Source of the DNA: Pseudooceanicola marinus
Lineage (GTDB): Bacteria > Pseudomonadota > Alphaproteobacteria > Rhodobacterales > Rhodobacteraceae
Assembly (NCBI RefSeq): GCF_002786295.1
Contig: NZ_PGTC01000008.1
Span: 62,001-126,000, forward strand
Direction: 5' to 3'
Length of the DNA stretch: 64,000 bases
The notes beneath the pieces were generated by a model, which made no database searches, was not told where the DNA came from, and was given only the letters and a program-made list of their open reading frames with translations. Below are positions 25,226-33,865 of this stretch, in pieces (position 1 is the stretch's first letter; every line of letters begins with the position of its first letter). A program made the translations under genes and the position numbers.

Positions 25226-27398
25226 TGGCGATCATCCTTTCCGAAAGCATGAGATCTGCGCCGCGCATGTGGCCCATCCCGGCAATGACATCGGCGGGGT
25301 CGAGGATCAGTGCGATCTGCCCGTCCCCGAGGATCGTTGCCGCGGCGATGCCCGGCGCGCGATAGAAACTATCATCCAGGCCCTTGATGACGACCTGACG
25401 CTGGTCCTGGATACCGTCGATCACCAGGGCAGCCCGCGTGCTATCCTCCAGGACGATCAACAGGACGATGGCACCGGCCTCGGTCTTGCGCTGCTGGCGG
25501 TAGCCCAGCATCACGCCGAGATCGTAAAGCGGCACGAACCCTCCACGGACCCGAACGACATAGTGCCCCGGGCGCAGCATCTGCACATCGTCGGGGCCCA
25601 GGGACAAGGTCTCGACAACCACGTTCAGGGGCAAAACCAGCGTTTCTCCCGCGACGTTCACCACCATCCCGTCGAGGACAGCCAGCGTCAGCGGCAGGCT
25701 GATCGAGAATGTCGTTCCCTTGTTCGGTTCCGAATTGATGGTGATACGCCCGCCGAGGCTCTGGATCGCGGTCTTGACGACATCCATGCCGACGCCGCGG
25801 CCGGAGAGGTTGGATACGGTCTTGGCGGTCGAGAAGCCCGGCAGGAAGAGCAGATTGTCGATCTCGCTGTCGCTGAGTTGGATTTCGGGAGGGATCAACC
25901 CCTTGCTGACCGCGATTTCCTGCACGCGTTTGCGATTGATGCCAGCGCCGTCGTCAGCGACTTCGATGATGACGCGGCCCGAGCGGTGGGCCGCGGTCAG
26001 TTTCACGGTGCCAGCGCGAGGTTTCCCGGCCTTTTCCCGGTCCGCTGCGCCTTCCAGCCCGTGATCCACCGCGTTGCGGATCATGTGCGTCAGCGGGTCC
26101 GACAGCCGTTCGATGACCGTCTTGTCGACCTCGGTGCCCTCGCCCTCGGTGATCAGGCGGACGTCCTTGTCGACGGCGGCGGAGGCCTCACGCACGATCC
26201 GCGACATGCGCTGGAACAGCGACTTGACCGGCTGGGCACGGATCATCATCACGCTGTCCTGGATGTCGCGGGTCAGCCGCTGAAACTCTTCCAGGCCGTT
26301 CATCGCGTCGGAATGAGGGGAGAGGCCTGCCTCGTCCAGGCTTTGCGACAGCATGGCCTGATTGATCACCAGTTCCCCGACCAGGTTCACTAGCCGCTCG
26401 ATGCGCTCCAGGTCGACCCGCACGACGGACTTCGCCGCGGCCGCGCCACCCTTGCGGGCCTCGCCGGTGTCCTTCGCGGACTCTCTCTCCTCGGATTTCC
26501 CAGCCGTCGTCGGGGGGGGAGCGACTTGCGGTTCCAGCGTTTCGGGAAGGGCTGCCTCAGGCTCTGCCTCCTCGGGCAGCGCCTTGGACAGTTCCTCCGG
26601 CAGGGGGGCAATTTCAGTGGGGCCTTGCTCCGGGGCCGCGCCGGTGATCTCGATCTCGCACAGCCCGTCGACGAACTCGAAAACGTCACGGATCTCCGGT
26701 TCGGCAGCTTCGGTTTCCAGCTCGATCAGCCATTCGATATAGGGTGTCTCGGGCGCCAGATCCTCCAGCGCGGGCAGGTCGGCCAGGTTGCAGCGAACGC
26801 TCGACGTGCCCAGATCGCAAAGGTTGCGCAGCAGCATCAATGGCTCATTGCCTGTCGCGAACAGCTCTTGCTCGGGCTTGAACCGGATGGTGAAGTGATT
26901 GGCCGTCGGCGCGTCGAGATCGGGCAGATCAAGGCCCAGGCTCAGCCCCATTGGCTGGAAGTCCTCCGGAGCGACTTCCTCCGCGCCGCCCTCGTCCCCC
27001 AGCAGGGCGTCGAGCCGGGTCAGAAGCTCTTCGCTGGTCTCCTCTGGCAGGGGGGTCTCATCCCGGCAGGCCCGAACGAGATCCGACAGGTGGTCCGCGG
27101 CCAGGAAGAACAGTTTCATAGCGTCGCTGTCGGGATGCAGGACACCGTTGCGCACCTCGTCCAGAACGGTCTCGTAGCGGTGCGCGAAGCGGACCAGGGC
27201 TTCCAGGCCGAATGCCCCGGCGCCGCCCTTGATGGAATGGACCGCCCGGAAGACGACGTTGATGGTCTCGGGGTCCTCGCTGCCGTCCTCGGCCTCTTCC
27301 ATCTCCTGCAGGCCATCCTGCAGGGCTTCGAGCAACTCCTCGCATTCGATGAAGAAGGAGGCGCGGATTTCCGCCATCGGGTCGTTCTGATCGGACAT
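25218..27398 (-). CDS. cheA: chemotaxis histidine kinase CheA
   Basis: A 726-residue kinase. P1 (about 1-110) has the phosphorylated His in VFRAVHSIKGGAGAFG; a middle region (about 165-260) may be the CheY-binding P2, followed by a Pro/Glu-rich linker; dimerisation helices start near VVRVDLERIERLVNLVGELV; the ATPase domain has HMIRNAVDHGLE (N box), VADDGAGI (G1) and GRGVGMDVV (G2); the CheW-like P5 completes the protein. It phosphorylates the CheYs of this operon. GAGGAGAG precedes the ATG at 27398; the frame is open further upstream without support. Confidence 0.97.
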   Translation of the reverse strand: MSDQNDPMAEIRASFFIECEELLEALQDGLQEMEEAEDGSEDPETINVVFRAVHSIKGGAGAFGLEALVRFAHRYETVLDEVRNGVLHPDSDAMKLFFLAADHLSDLVRACRDETPLPEETSEELLTRLDALLGDEGGAEEVAPEDFQPMGLSLGLDLPDLDAPTANHFTIRFKPEQELFATGNEPLMLLRNLCDLGTSSVRCNLADLPALEDLAPETPYIEWLIELETEAAEPEIRDVFEFVDGLCEIEITGAAPEQGPTEIAPLPEELSKALPEEAEPEAALPETLEPQVAPPPTTAGKSEERESAKDTGEARKGGAAAAKSVVRVDLERIERLVNLVGELVINQAMLSQSLDEAGLSPHSDAMNGLEEFQRLTRDIQDSVMMIRAQPVKSLFQRMSRIVREASAAVDKDVRLITEGEGTEVDKTVIERLSDPLTHMIRNAVDHGLEGAADREKAGKPRAGTVKLTAAHRSGRVIIEVADDGAGINRKRVQEIAVSKGLIPPEIQLSDSEIDNLLFLPGFSTAKTVSNLSGRGVGMDVVKTAIQSLGGRITINSEPNKGTTFSISLPLTLAVLDGMVVNVAGETLVLPLNVVVETLSLGPDDVQMLRPGHYVVRVRGGFVPLYDLGVMLGYRQQRKTEAGAIVLLIVLEDSTRAALVIDGIQDQRQVVIKGLDDSFYRAPGIAAATILGDGQIALILDPADVIAGMGHMRGADLMLSERMIANE

Positions 27399-27412
27399 TC
27401 CAGGCTCTCCTC

Positions 27413-27778
27413 TTATCCGGCGACCATCTGCAGGGCTTTGACCAGCTTGGCAGGATCGAAGGGTTTGACGATCCAACCCGTGGCTCCAGCCTCCCGCGCC
27501 CGCATCTTCAGTTCCGGTGCACTTTCGGTGGTCAGAACCAGGATCGGCGTGGCGCGGTGCTCTTCCTGGTCGCGGACGGCGTCGATGAAGCCGAAGCCGT
27601 CCATGCGCGGCATGTTGATGTCGGTGATGATCGCGTCGGGGCTGAGCCCGTCGAGCACCTCGATCCCATGCACGCCATCTTCGGCCAGGTGCACCTCGAT
27701 CCCGGCGGGCATAAGCGCCATGCGGATCATGTCGCGCATCGTGCGGCTGTCATCCACCGCGAGAACTTTCATGCTCAT
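27413..27778 (-). CDS. cheY: chemotaxis response regulator CheY (first copy)
   Basis: A 121-residue receiver domain: AVDDSRTMR for the acidic pocket, phospho-acceptor Asp in IITDINMPRMDGF, LVLTTES for the switch Thr and IVKPFDP for the Lys. In rhizobial operons the gene in this place is the phosphate-sink CheY1. Its ATG overlaps the STAS gene's stop by 4 nt (ATGA); a second in-frame ATG lies 6 nt further in. Confidence 0.93.
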   Translation of the reverse strand: MSMKVLAVDDSRTMRDMIRMALMPAGIEVHLAEDGVHGIEVLDGLSPDAIITDINMPRMDGFGFIDAVRDQEEHRATPILVLTTESAPELKMRAREAGATGWIVKPFDPAKLVKALQMVAG

Positions 27779-28050
27779 CCGCGCCCCTCCGCGAGGGTTT
27801 CCGGGGAGAACCCCATCTGGGCGAGCTGTTCGACCACCTTGTCGCTGAGGTTGGTCAGCGACATCGCGTGTCCCTTGCTGCGCAGGGAGGTGGCGGCGGA
27901 GAGCAGGACCTGGAGGCAAAGCGCGCCGATCTGGGTGACCTGGCTGCCGTCGAGCACCACATCGCCGTCGAGCCGCCCTCGCAGCGCCTCGGCCAGAGGG
28001 GCCGCCGCCGGCAGATCCAGCTTGGGTTGAAGGACCAGCGGCTCAGTCAT
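27775..28050 (-). CDS. STAS domain protein, first gene of the che operon
   Basis: A 91-residue STAS (anti-sigma-antagonist-like) protein. The core LDLPAAAPLAEALRG, VVLDGSQVTQIGALCLQVLLSAA and a C-terminal amphipathic helix fit the fold. The usual phosphorylated Ser of SpoIIAA-type proteins is not clearly kept (VTQIGA at that place). In the rhizobial che operon an equivalent STAS gene stands between the receptor and cheY1; its role in chemotaxis is unclear. GCAGGTGG precedes the ATG. Confidence 0.85.
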   Translation of the reverse strand: MTEPLVLQPKLDLPAAAPLAEALRGRLDGDVVLDGSQVTQIGALCLQVLLSAATSLRSKGHAMSLTNLSDKVVEQLAQMGFSPETLAEGRG

Positions 28051-28250
28051 GGCCACCTGCCGGGGTTCAGAAGGCGGAGCGATTGCATGCCGGTCTCCCA
28101 TCATTCCATTGCGTCGGGACGGTGATAGGGTCTGCCCCGTTAAGACGAAGTTACGCGGCATGGGCTTTGACGGGCTTTTTGGCTCCGGCGCCTGTCAGGG
28201 CCGCCGGTGAACAGCAACAAATCTCTGAAAATAGGTCTGAAAAGAGAAAA

Positions 28251-28278
28251 CCCCACGTCGGATTCAATCGACGCGGGG
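28251..28278 (-). terminator. terminator of the methyltetrahydrofolate module
   Basis: CCCCACGTCG (28251-28260) and CGACGCGGGG (28269-28278) pair with one mismatch. Read on the minus strand it is followed by TTTTCTCTTTTC, 39 nt after the methyltransferase stop. Confidence 0.8.
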
Positions 28279-28316
28279 CAGTCATCTGGGCCGGATTGCC
28301 GGTCTGGTGTCAGCGG

Positions 28317-29276
28317 TCAGTCACGACGGCGACGGCGCGATCCGCGACCCGTGCCGGCGCTGGCGGAGGCGCGGGCGGCCTCGGCGAAGGTGCTGCCTTC
28401 GGCCACGGCATCGACCACGCGCGAGAAGCGGATCCAGTCGCCCCCGTTGGGGTCGGCGTTCATCAGCAGGTTGGCGGCCTTCACCGCCTCCATCTCGACC
28501 TGGCGGACCGGGTTCATGATGGCCGAGGTCATGCCGGAGGCGATGGCCATCGGCAGGAAGGCGGCGTTGACCCCGTGGCGATGCGGCAGGCCGAAGGAGA
28601 TGTTGGAGGCGCCGCAGGTGGTATTCACCCCAAGTTCGTCGCGCAGTTTGCGCACCAGTTCGAACACCTGGCGCCCGGCGGTGGCCATGGCGCCCACGGG
28701 CATGACCAGCGGGTCGACGACGATGTCATGGGCCGGGATGCCGTAGTCTGCGGCCCGTTCGACGATCTTCTTGGCCACCGCAAAGCGCACCTCCGGGTCC
28801 TCGGAAATGCCGGTGTCATCGTTGGAGATGGCCACCACCGGCACGTTGTATTTCTTGATCAGCGGTAGCACCAGCTCCAGCCGGTCCTCTTCCCCGGTGA
28901 CGGAATTGACCAGCGGCCGGCCCGTCGCGGCCTCCAGACCCGCCTCCAGCGCCCCGGGGACCGAGCTGTCGATGCACAGCGGCACATCGACCAGCCCCTG
29001 CACCAGCTCGACGATGGAGCGCATCAGAGGCGGTTCGGTCTCATTCGGGTTGGGGTTCGAGTTGTAGACCACGCCCGCGTTGATATCGAGAACGGCCGCC
29101 CCGCAGGCCACCTGTTCCAGCGCGTCCTTCTCGACGGTAGAGTAGTCGCCCGCCTCCAGCTCAGCCGCCAGCTTCTTCCGGCCGGTGGGATTGATGCGCT
29201 CTCCGATCACGCAGAAGGGTTCGTCGAAGCCGATGGTGACGGTCTTGGTGGCCGATTCCAGTGTCGTGCGGGTCAT
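28317..29276 (-). CDS. methyltetrahydrofolate:corrinoid methyltransferase-type protein
   Basis: A 319-residue pterin-binding (TIM-barrel) protein akin to the methyltetrahydrofolate-binding part of MetH and to AcsE/MtgA-type methyltransferases. Signatures: IGERINPTGRK, ALEQVACGAAVLDINAGV, CIDSSVPGALEAGL, NSVTGEEDRL and GASNISFGLPHR. It should move a methyl group between a corrinoid protein and tetrahydrofolate. The last 20 residues are Arg-rich and atypical. AAAGGGGA precedes the ATG. It lies 110 nt after a MetF-like gene, and both follow a small virulence-factor-type gene; no corrinoid protein gene is in the window. Confidence 0.85.
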   Translation of the reverse strand: MTRTTLESATKTVTIGFDEPFCVIGERINPTGRKKLAAELEAGDYSTVEKDALEQVACGAAVLDINAGVVYNSNPNPNETEPPLMRSIVELVQGLVDVPLCIDSSVPGALEAGLEAATGRPLVNSVTGEEDRLELVLPLIKKYNVPVVAISNDDTGISEDPEVRFAVAKKIVERAADYGIPAHDIVVDPLVMPVGAMATAGRQVFELVRKLRDELGVNTTCGASNISFGLPHRHGVNAAFLPMAIASGMTSAIMNPVRQVEMEAVKAANLLMNADPNGGDWIRFSRVVDAVAEGSTFAEAARASASAGTGRGSRRRRRD

Positions 29277-29386
29277 GTGGTGTCCCCTTTGAAAAGACGC
29301 GAGAGTGAAAACGTCGGACTGCGCGGCCCGGGCGCCCCAAGGGACCAGCGCAGGTCTCTGTGTAGGGCCCCCGGGGGGGGCGGTGT

Positions 29387-30313
29387 TCAGGCCTCGGCCT
29401 GGACAGGGGCGAGGACGCCGGCACCATGGCGGGCGGCGAACTCGGCGGAGGCGCGGATGCCGCCCAGGGGGAAGACGTGGATCTGCTCGATCAGGCCCAG
29501 GTCGTCGGCGCTGGCAAGATCCGACAGGATCTCCACCGGCTCGTAGGGCATCATCAGCTTGGTCACATCCATGGCGCGTTTCTGCAGCACCTTCAGCGAG
29601 GGGCCGACGCCGCAGGCGATGGCGAACTTGATCAGCGTCTGCAGCTTTGCCGGGCCGGCGATGCCGAGGTGGACGGGCAGGGTGATCCCCTCGTCGCGCA
29701 GACGGCGCGACCAGGCCAGAACCGGCGCGGCGTCGAAGGCGAATTGCGTCGCCATGGCCATCTGCGCATCGGTGCGTTCCGAAAATGCCTGCTTCCAGCG
29801 CAGCGCCTCCATCACGGTGGCGTCGGATCCATCCGGGTCGATGTCCAGGTTGCCTTCGGGATGGCCGGCCACGTGCAGACGGGTGAAGCCGGCGCGATCG
29901 AACAGCCCGGTTTCCAGCAGCTGCATGGAGCAGTGAAAATCGCCATGGGGGGCCTTCACCCCGCCCGCCAGAAGCAACGCCTGGCGGACGCCGGCCTCGC
30001 CCTGATAGCGGGCGATCCAGTCTTCCAGCACCTGGGCATCGGCGATGATGCGCGCCGGGAAATGGGGCATCACGTCGAAGCCGTCATCGGACAGCCGCGC
30101 GGCGGTCTCGACCATTTCCTCGATCGGCGTGCCCTCGATATGGGCGATGTAGACGCGGGTGCCTTGCGGAAGCAGCGCCTTGAAATCGTCGATCTTGGCG
30201 GCGGTGCGGGGCATCACCTCGATCGAGTAGCCCGCCAGCAGACCGGAGATGTCGGTGGGCTGACCGGCGCCACCACCGGCGGCTTGTTTGCGGCGGAAGG
30301 GAAGGAGGGCCAT
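29387..30313 (-). CDS. methylenetetrahydrofolate reductase-like protein
   Basis: A 308-residue TIM-barrel protein of the MetF family, divergent from the canonical housekeeping form. Recognisable parts are the N-terminal EVMPRTAAKIDDFKALLPQG, the middle GDFHCSMQLLETGLF and TQFAFDAAPVLAW, and GIAGPAKLQTLIKFA. It would interconvert methylene- and methyl-tetrahydrofolate with FAD. Its placement beside the methyltetrahydrofolate methyltransferase suggests a catabolic one-carbon route (demethylation of methylated amines or sulfur compounds) rather than methionine synthesis. The start at 30313 has GAAGG-type residues around it; the longer frame is unsupported. Confidence 0.8.
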   Translation of the reverse strand: MALLPFRRKQAAGGGAGQPTDISGLLAGYSIEVMPRTAAKIDDFKALLPQGTRVYIAHIEGTPIEEMVETAARLSDDGFDVMPHFPARIIADAQVLEDWIARYQGEAGVRQALLLAGGVKAPHGDFHCSMQLLETGLFDRAGFTRLHVAGHPEGNLDIDPDGSDATVMEALRWKQAFSERTDAQMAMATQFAFDAAPVLAWSRRLRDEGITLPVHLGIAGPAKLQTLIKFAIACGVGPSLKVLQKRAMDVTKLMMPYEPVEILSDLASADDLGLIEQIHVFPLGGIRASAEFAARHGAGVLAPVQAEA

Positions 30314-30353
30314 GGGCGGCTCCGCATCTGGGCGCCGGGGCGCCGGGTTGGCA

Positions 30354-30656
30354 TCAGGCGGGCGCGCGGCCGCCGTTGGCGATAAGCGTCTTGAGTCTGT
30401 CCTGATCGTAGTCGGCGTCGAGCCGGGCGATTGCGTCATCTGCGACCTGTTGTGGATCGCCATCGACCTCCTGCGGGTCACCCTTGCGCCATTCGGCCAG
30501 ATAATCGTCGGTGCCGGCCGCGCCGGAGGCCATGGCGGCGCGGTCGATCGCCTGTTCGAACCGTTCCGGCAGCGGTGCCTTGGCCGCGCGCCGTCCCTTG
30601 CCGACGATGACCTGGGCGGGGATATCGCGCCAGTAGAGGATGGTAAGCTGGGGCAT
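30354..30656 (-). CDS. virulence factor family protein (small, conserved)
   Basis: A 100-residue protein of the family labelled virulence factor in Pfam (a domain of conserved scaffold proteins). The pattern LTILYWRDIPAQVIVGKGRR, PERFEQAIDRAAM and TDDYLAEWRKGDP is typical of the copies found beside MetF-like and methyltetrahydrofolate methyltransferase genes in this bacterial group. Its biochemical role is unknown; the neighbourhood ties it to one-carbon metabolism, and the historical name should not be read literally. ACAGGAGG precedes the ATG; the MetF-like gene begins 40 nt on. Confidence 0.8.
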   Translation of the reverse strand: MPQLTILYWRDIPAQVIVGKGRRAAKAPLPERFEQAIDRAAMASGAAGTDDYLAEWRKGDPQEVDGDPQQVADDAIARLDADYDQDRLKTLIANGGRAPA

Positions 30657-31031
30657 CGGGTCCTCCTGTCTTTGTCCGACCCTGCGCGCAGACGGGCCGT
30701 GCGGCGTGCCGGGGCGCGACCTGCCCGCGCGGGAATGCGACCTGGGCGGCGGTTGTGCGCCAGGCGTCCAGGCTGGCCGGTTCCGGCACTGTGCTGGGCC
30801 CGCTGTGCAAACGTGACTGGCGTATGGTGCGCTGAAGCACGGTTTCCGCAGGGTGCCTTGGCTGACGTGCAAAAAGGTTGAAATCACGGCCGCACCTGTA
30901 AATTCAGGGTCCTGCGGCCCGCGACATGGCTGAACGGGCGTTTCGCGATCACGGCATGGTGAGCAACCATCTTGCGCCTCAGCCCCCGACACACTACCTT
31001 CGATCCCAACACGATATAGGAGGGCGCAAAG
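30657..31031. other. 375-bp divergent promoter region
   Basis: It lies between the one-carbon module (minus) and the Ppx/GppA gene (plus). A plausible plus-strand promoter sits at 30972-31000. I looked for a corrinoid, SAM or SAH riboswitch in the minus-strand leader and saw no conserved box. Confidence 0.45.
30972..31000 (+). promoter_or_regulatory. candidate promoter of the Ppx/GppA gene
   Basis: TTGCGC (30972-30977), 17-bp spacer, TACCTT (30995-31000), giving a start near 31007 and a 25-nt leader that contains the AGGAGGG ribosome site. Confidence 0.4.
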
Positions 31032-32144
31032 ATGGCGCCCAGGCGTCCCAAAGGTGCGGGCGCATTCCCGAAACCGGTCGAAGGCCCCGCATCCAACGCC
31101 CCAGACCCGGCGGAGCTCTATGCTGCGCTGGACCTGGGCACAAATAGCTGTCGCATGCTGATCGCCCAACCCAAGGGCTCTCAGTTCCATGTGGTCGACA
31201 GTTTCTCGAAATCCGTTCAGCTCGGTTCCGGGCTCGAACGCTCTGGTCGGCTGTCCAGGTCTTCGATGGCGCGGACGGTGCAGGCCATGCGGATCTGCAA
31301 GCAGAAGCTTCAGCGCCACAAGGTGTCGCACATGCGGCTGGTGGCCACCGAAGCCTGTCGGCGGGCCTGCAATGCGAAGAACTTCATCCAGCAGGTGCGT
31401 CGGGAGACCGGTTTGCGGCTCGAGATCATCGAGCCGGAGGAAGAAGCACGGCTTGCCGTGATTTCCTGCGCGCCGCTTGTCAGCACGCGCACGGAGCAGC
31501 TTCTGGTGGTCGACATCGGGGGCGGGTCCACCGAGCTGGTCTGGATCGACCTGACCTCTGTGCCGCATCGCGACCGGCCGAAGGCGATCATGCGGCTGCA
31601 CGCAGGGTTCCACCCGCCCGAAAGCCCGTTTCCGGCGGCCAAGGTCGTCGACTGGATCTCCGTGCCCCTGGGCGTGGCGACCCTGCGCGACCAGTTCCGC
31701 GACGTGGAGGACGACAGCGCGCGCTTCGCGCTGATGTCCTGGTTCTTCGAGGAAAGCCTGGCGGAGTTCGCGCCCTACAAGGACGAACAGGCGCGGGAGG
31801 GTTTCCAGATCATCGGGACCTCCGGCACGGTGACCACGGTCGCGGCCAGCCACCTCGGGCTGAAACGCTATGACCGGACCAAGGTTGATGGCTTGCGGAT
31901 GACCTCCGACCAGATCGATCGGGTGATCCGCGGCTATCTGGATGCCGGTCCCGAAGGGCGCCGGCGCGATCCGCGCATCGGTCAGGACCGTCAGGCCCTG
32001 ATCATGTCGGGGGCCGCGATCCTGCAGGCGCTGCTGCGCTGCTGGCCGACGGACCGGCTCAGCGTGGCGGACCGTGGCCTGCGCGAAGGGTTGCTCTATG
32101 CTCAGATGAGCGCCGACGGCGTGCTGGAAGACGGTCCGTTCTAA
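31032..32144 (+). CDS. Ppx/GppA family phosphatase
   Basis: A 370-residue exopolyphosphatase/guanosine-pentaphosphate phosphatase family member of the ASKHA fold. Motifs: [16 protein letters not shown] (phosphate 1), the catalytic Glu region [25 protein letters not shown] (phosphate 2) and [12 protein letters not shown]. Its short form without the C-terminal HD domain is common in alphaproteobacteria. It hydrolyses polyphosphate or pppGpp. The first 25 residues are basic and Pro-rich. It is followed by a terminator and then rlmE; this gene pair is often seen together. Confidence 0.92.
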   Translation: MAPRRPKGAGAFPKPVEGPASNAPDPAELYAALDLGTNSCRMLIAQPKGSQFHVVDSFSKSVQLGSGLERSGRLSRSSMARTVQAMRICKQKLQRHKVSHMRLVATEACRRACNAKNFIQQVRRETGLRLEIIEPEEEARLAVISCAPLVSTRTEQLLVVDIGGGSTELVWIDLTSVPHRDRPKAIMRLHAGFHPPESPFPAAKVVDWISVPLGVATLRDQFRDVEDDSARFALMSWFFEESLAEFAPYKDEQAREGFQIIGTSGTVTTVAASHLGLKRYDRTKVDGLRMTSDQIDRVIRGYLDAGPEGRRRDPRIGQDRQALIMSGAAILQALLRCWPTDRLSVADRGLREGLLYAQMSADGVLEDGPF

Positions 32145-32164
32145 GGCCGGATCAGACCTTTGCG

Positions 32165-32194
32165 AAACCGCCCCCTTTGACAGCGGGGCGGTTT
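32165..32194 (+). terminator. terminator after the Ppx/GppA gene
   Basis: AAACCGCCCC (32165-32174) pairs with GGGGCGGTTT (32185-32194), 10 bp with a 10-nt loop, followed by TGC. It lies 20 nt beyond the stop codon. Confidence 0.75.
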
Positions 32195-32302
32195 TGCTAT
32201 TCTAAGCGGGGCTTCCGTGCGAACGGGGAAGGGGGCGCTGCCCTCGTCGCGGCAGGCCGTGGCTCCCCCCGGGATACATTTGGCAAAGAGAAGAGGTGGG
32301 CC

Positions 32303-33073
32303 GTGGCCAAGAAACCGACCGGCAAGAATACATCGGGGCGTGGCCAGCGGGATCTGACCGTGAAGGTGAAGACCGCGCGGGGCCGAAAGCTGTCGTCGAC
32401 GCGCTGGTTGCAGCGGCAGCTGAACGATCCCTACGTGGCCCGCGCCCGGGCCGAGGGCTATCGCGGGCGCGCGGCCTTCAAGATCATGGAGCTGGACGAC
32501 AAGTTCCGCTTTCTCGTGCCCGGTGCGCGAGTGGTCGATCTGGGCTGTGCCCCCGGTGGCTGGATCCAGGTGGCCGTGCCCCGGATCAATGCCCTGGGTG
32601 AGAAGAAGGGCAAGGCCGTGGGCACCATCCTGGGCGTTGACCTGCAGGAGGTCGATCCGATCCCCGGCGCCGAAATCCACCAGCTTGATTTCATGGCCGA
32701 TGGCGCCGACGAGCAGGTGAAGGCCTGGCTGGGGGGCGAGGCCGATGTGGTCATGTCCGACATGGCGGCCTCTTCTTCTGGGCACAAGCAGACCGATCAC
32801 CTGCGGATCATCGCGCTTTGCGAGGCGGCGGCCTATCTGTCCTTCGACGTACTGGCCGCCGGGGGCACCTTCGTGGCCAAGGTCCTGGCCGGCGGCGCCG
32901 AAGGGGATCTGCAGCAGTTGCTGAAGCAGAAGTTCACCAAGGTGCACCACATGAAGCCGCCCTCGTCCCGGTCCGACAGCTCTGAAAAGTTCGTCGTCGC
33001 CACAGGCTTCCGTGGCGGGCGCGTGGCGGAGCCCAAGGAGGACGAGGATCCCGAGGCCGGTCCGCTCGGCTGA
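32303..33073 (+). CDS. rlmE: 23S rRNA (uridine-2'-O)-methyltransferase RlmE
   Basis: A 256-residue FtsJ/RrmJ family enzyme that methylates the 2'-OH of U2552 in the 23S rRNA A-loop. The catalytic K-D-K-E tetrad is visible: Lys in [10 protein letters not shown], Asp in VVMSDMAA, Lys in [10 protein letters not shown] and Glu in [11 protein letters not shown]; the SAM motif is [11 protein letters not shown]. An N-terminal basic extension and a C-terminal acidic tail ([11 protein letters not shown]) are usual in this group. I use the GTG at 32303, preceded by AGAAGAGG, giving start residues MAKKPTG. Confidence 0.93.
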   Translation: MAKKPTGKNTSGRGQRDLTVKVKTARGRKLSSTRWLQRQLNDPYVARARAEGYRGRAAFKIMELDDKFRFLVPGARVVDLGCAPGGWIQVAVPRINALGEKKGKAVGTILGVDLQEVDPIPGAEIHQLDFMADGADEQVKAWLGGEADVVMSDMAASSSGHKQTDHLRIIALCEAAAYLSFDVLAAGGTFVAKVLAGGAEGDLQQLLKQKFTKVHHMKPPSSRSDSSEKFVVATGFRGGRVAEPKEDEDPEAGPLG

Positions 33074-33149
33074 CCCGGCAGGAGGAGCCTACGCCGTCGG
33101 TGTCCCCCTGGTGCCGCTGCAGAACGGGCAAGGGAGAGACCAGATCACC

Positions 33150-33755
33150 TTGCAGAACAGGGGGGCTTACGGTGCGATCCGCGCTGTGCCCAGGGTTGGC
33201 CAGTTGACGGCGAACCGATGCATCCTGCTCGACGAACGAGGTGTCGTGCAGTGCAGCCAAGCCCACGAGGCTTGGGTTGCCTGCGCGTGAGCGACAAGGG
33301 CGGGACCGCAAGCCGCTGGCGCGGCGCGGCTGGTACGCAGAACTATTCTTGCCTGATGAAGCGATAGCCCTGGCCACCGGACAGCGTCCCTGGACCACCT
33401 GTCGCCGCGATCGGTTCAAGGCGTTCATCGCGGTCTTGGTGGGCGTGCACGATGGTCCGGCAGAGGGGCGCAGTCTGCCGCAGACGATTGACCGCAGTTG
33501 CTCCGGGCGCGGATCGGGCGCGACGGCACGACGGGGGCCGCCGATCTGCCCGACGGGACGATCATCGCCCGGGAGCGGGAACGCCTTCCTGATTATGAAG
33601 GAGGCCATGCACCGCTGGGGGGGGCGAGGGGGGACGGCGAGGCCTTTCCCCTGAACGAGTGGTCTGTCACTGTGCTGACCCCGACGCCGCCGCTGGATGT
33701 CTTTCGGCGGGACTTCCAGCCCGAAATGCGCGCAAGCGTCCCCGGGGGCGCCTGA
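33150..33755 (+). pseudogene. decayed gene of a conserved unknown family (two compensating frameshifts)
   Basis: Three overlapping reading frames join into one about 200-residue protein: frame of 33150 (LQNRGAYGAIRAVPRVGQL, then TANRCILLDE and EAWVAC), then +1 frame (RDRKPLARRGWYAELFLPDEA, then IALATGQRPWTTCRR), then the first frame again (LLRARIGRDG, LPDGT, TVTVLTPTPPLDVFRRDFQP). An extra base near 33285 and a missing base near 33496 explain the shifts. From memory, relatives have RPCxxCRR where this has RPWTTCRR, so a likely metal-binding Cys is lost. No ATG is found; a TTG begins the alignment. Function of the family is unknown to me. Confidence 0.6.
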
Positions 33756-33865
33756 CGCCAGGCCCCGGCGCGCCACTTTCGCCCTTTCGGTCAATCACCA
33801 GCGAGCTATGGTGCCGACGCAGGCCCCGTGCCGATCCCGTGCACACCCCGCGGAAGGAGCAGACC

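Noticed and set aside
30657-30970. Riboswitch ahead of the one-carbon module
   Set aside because: No corrinoid, SAM or SAH box was recognised in the leader, only GC-rich sequence.
33241-33654. A separate 137-residue gene
   Set aside because: Its central part continues a protein whose ends lie in another frame, so it is the middle of a frameshifted pseudogene.
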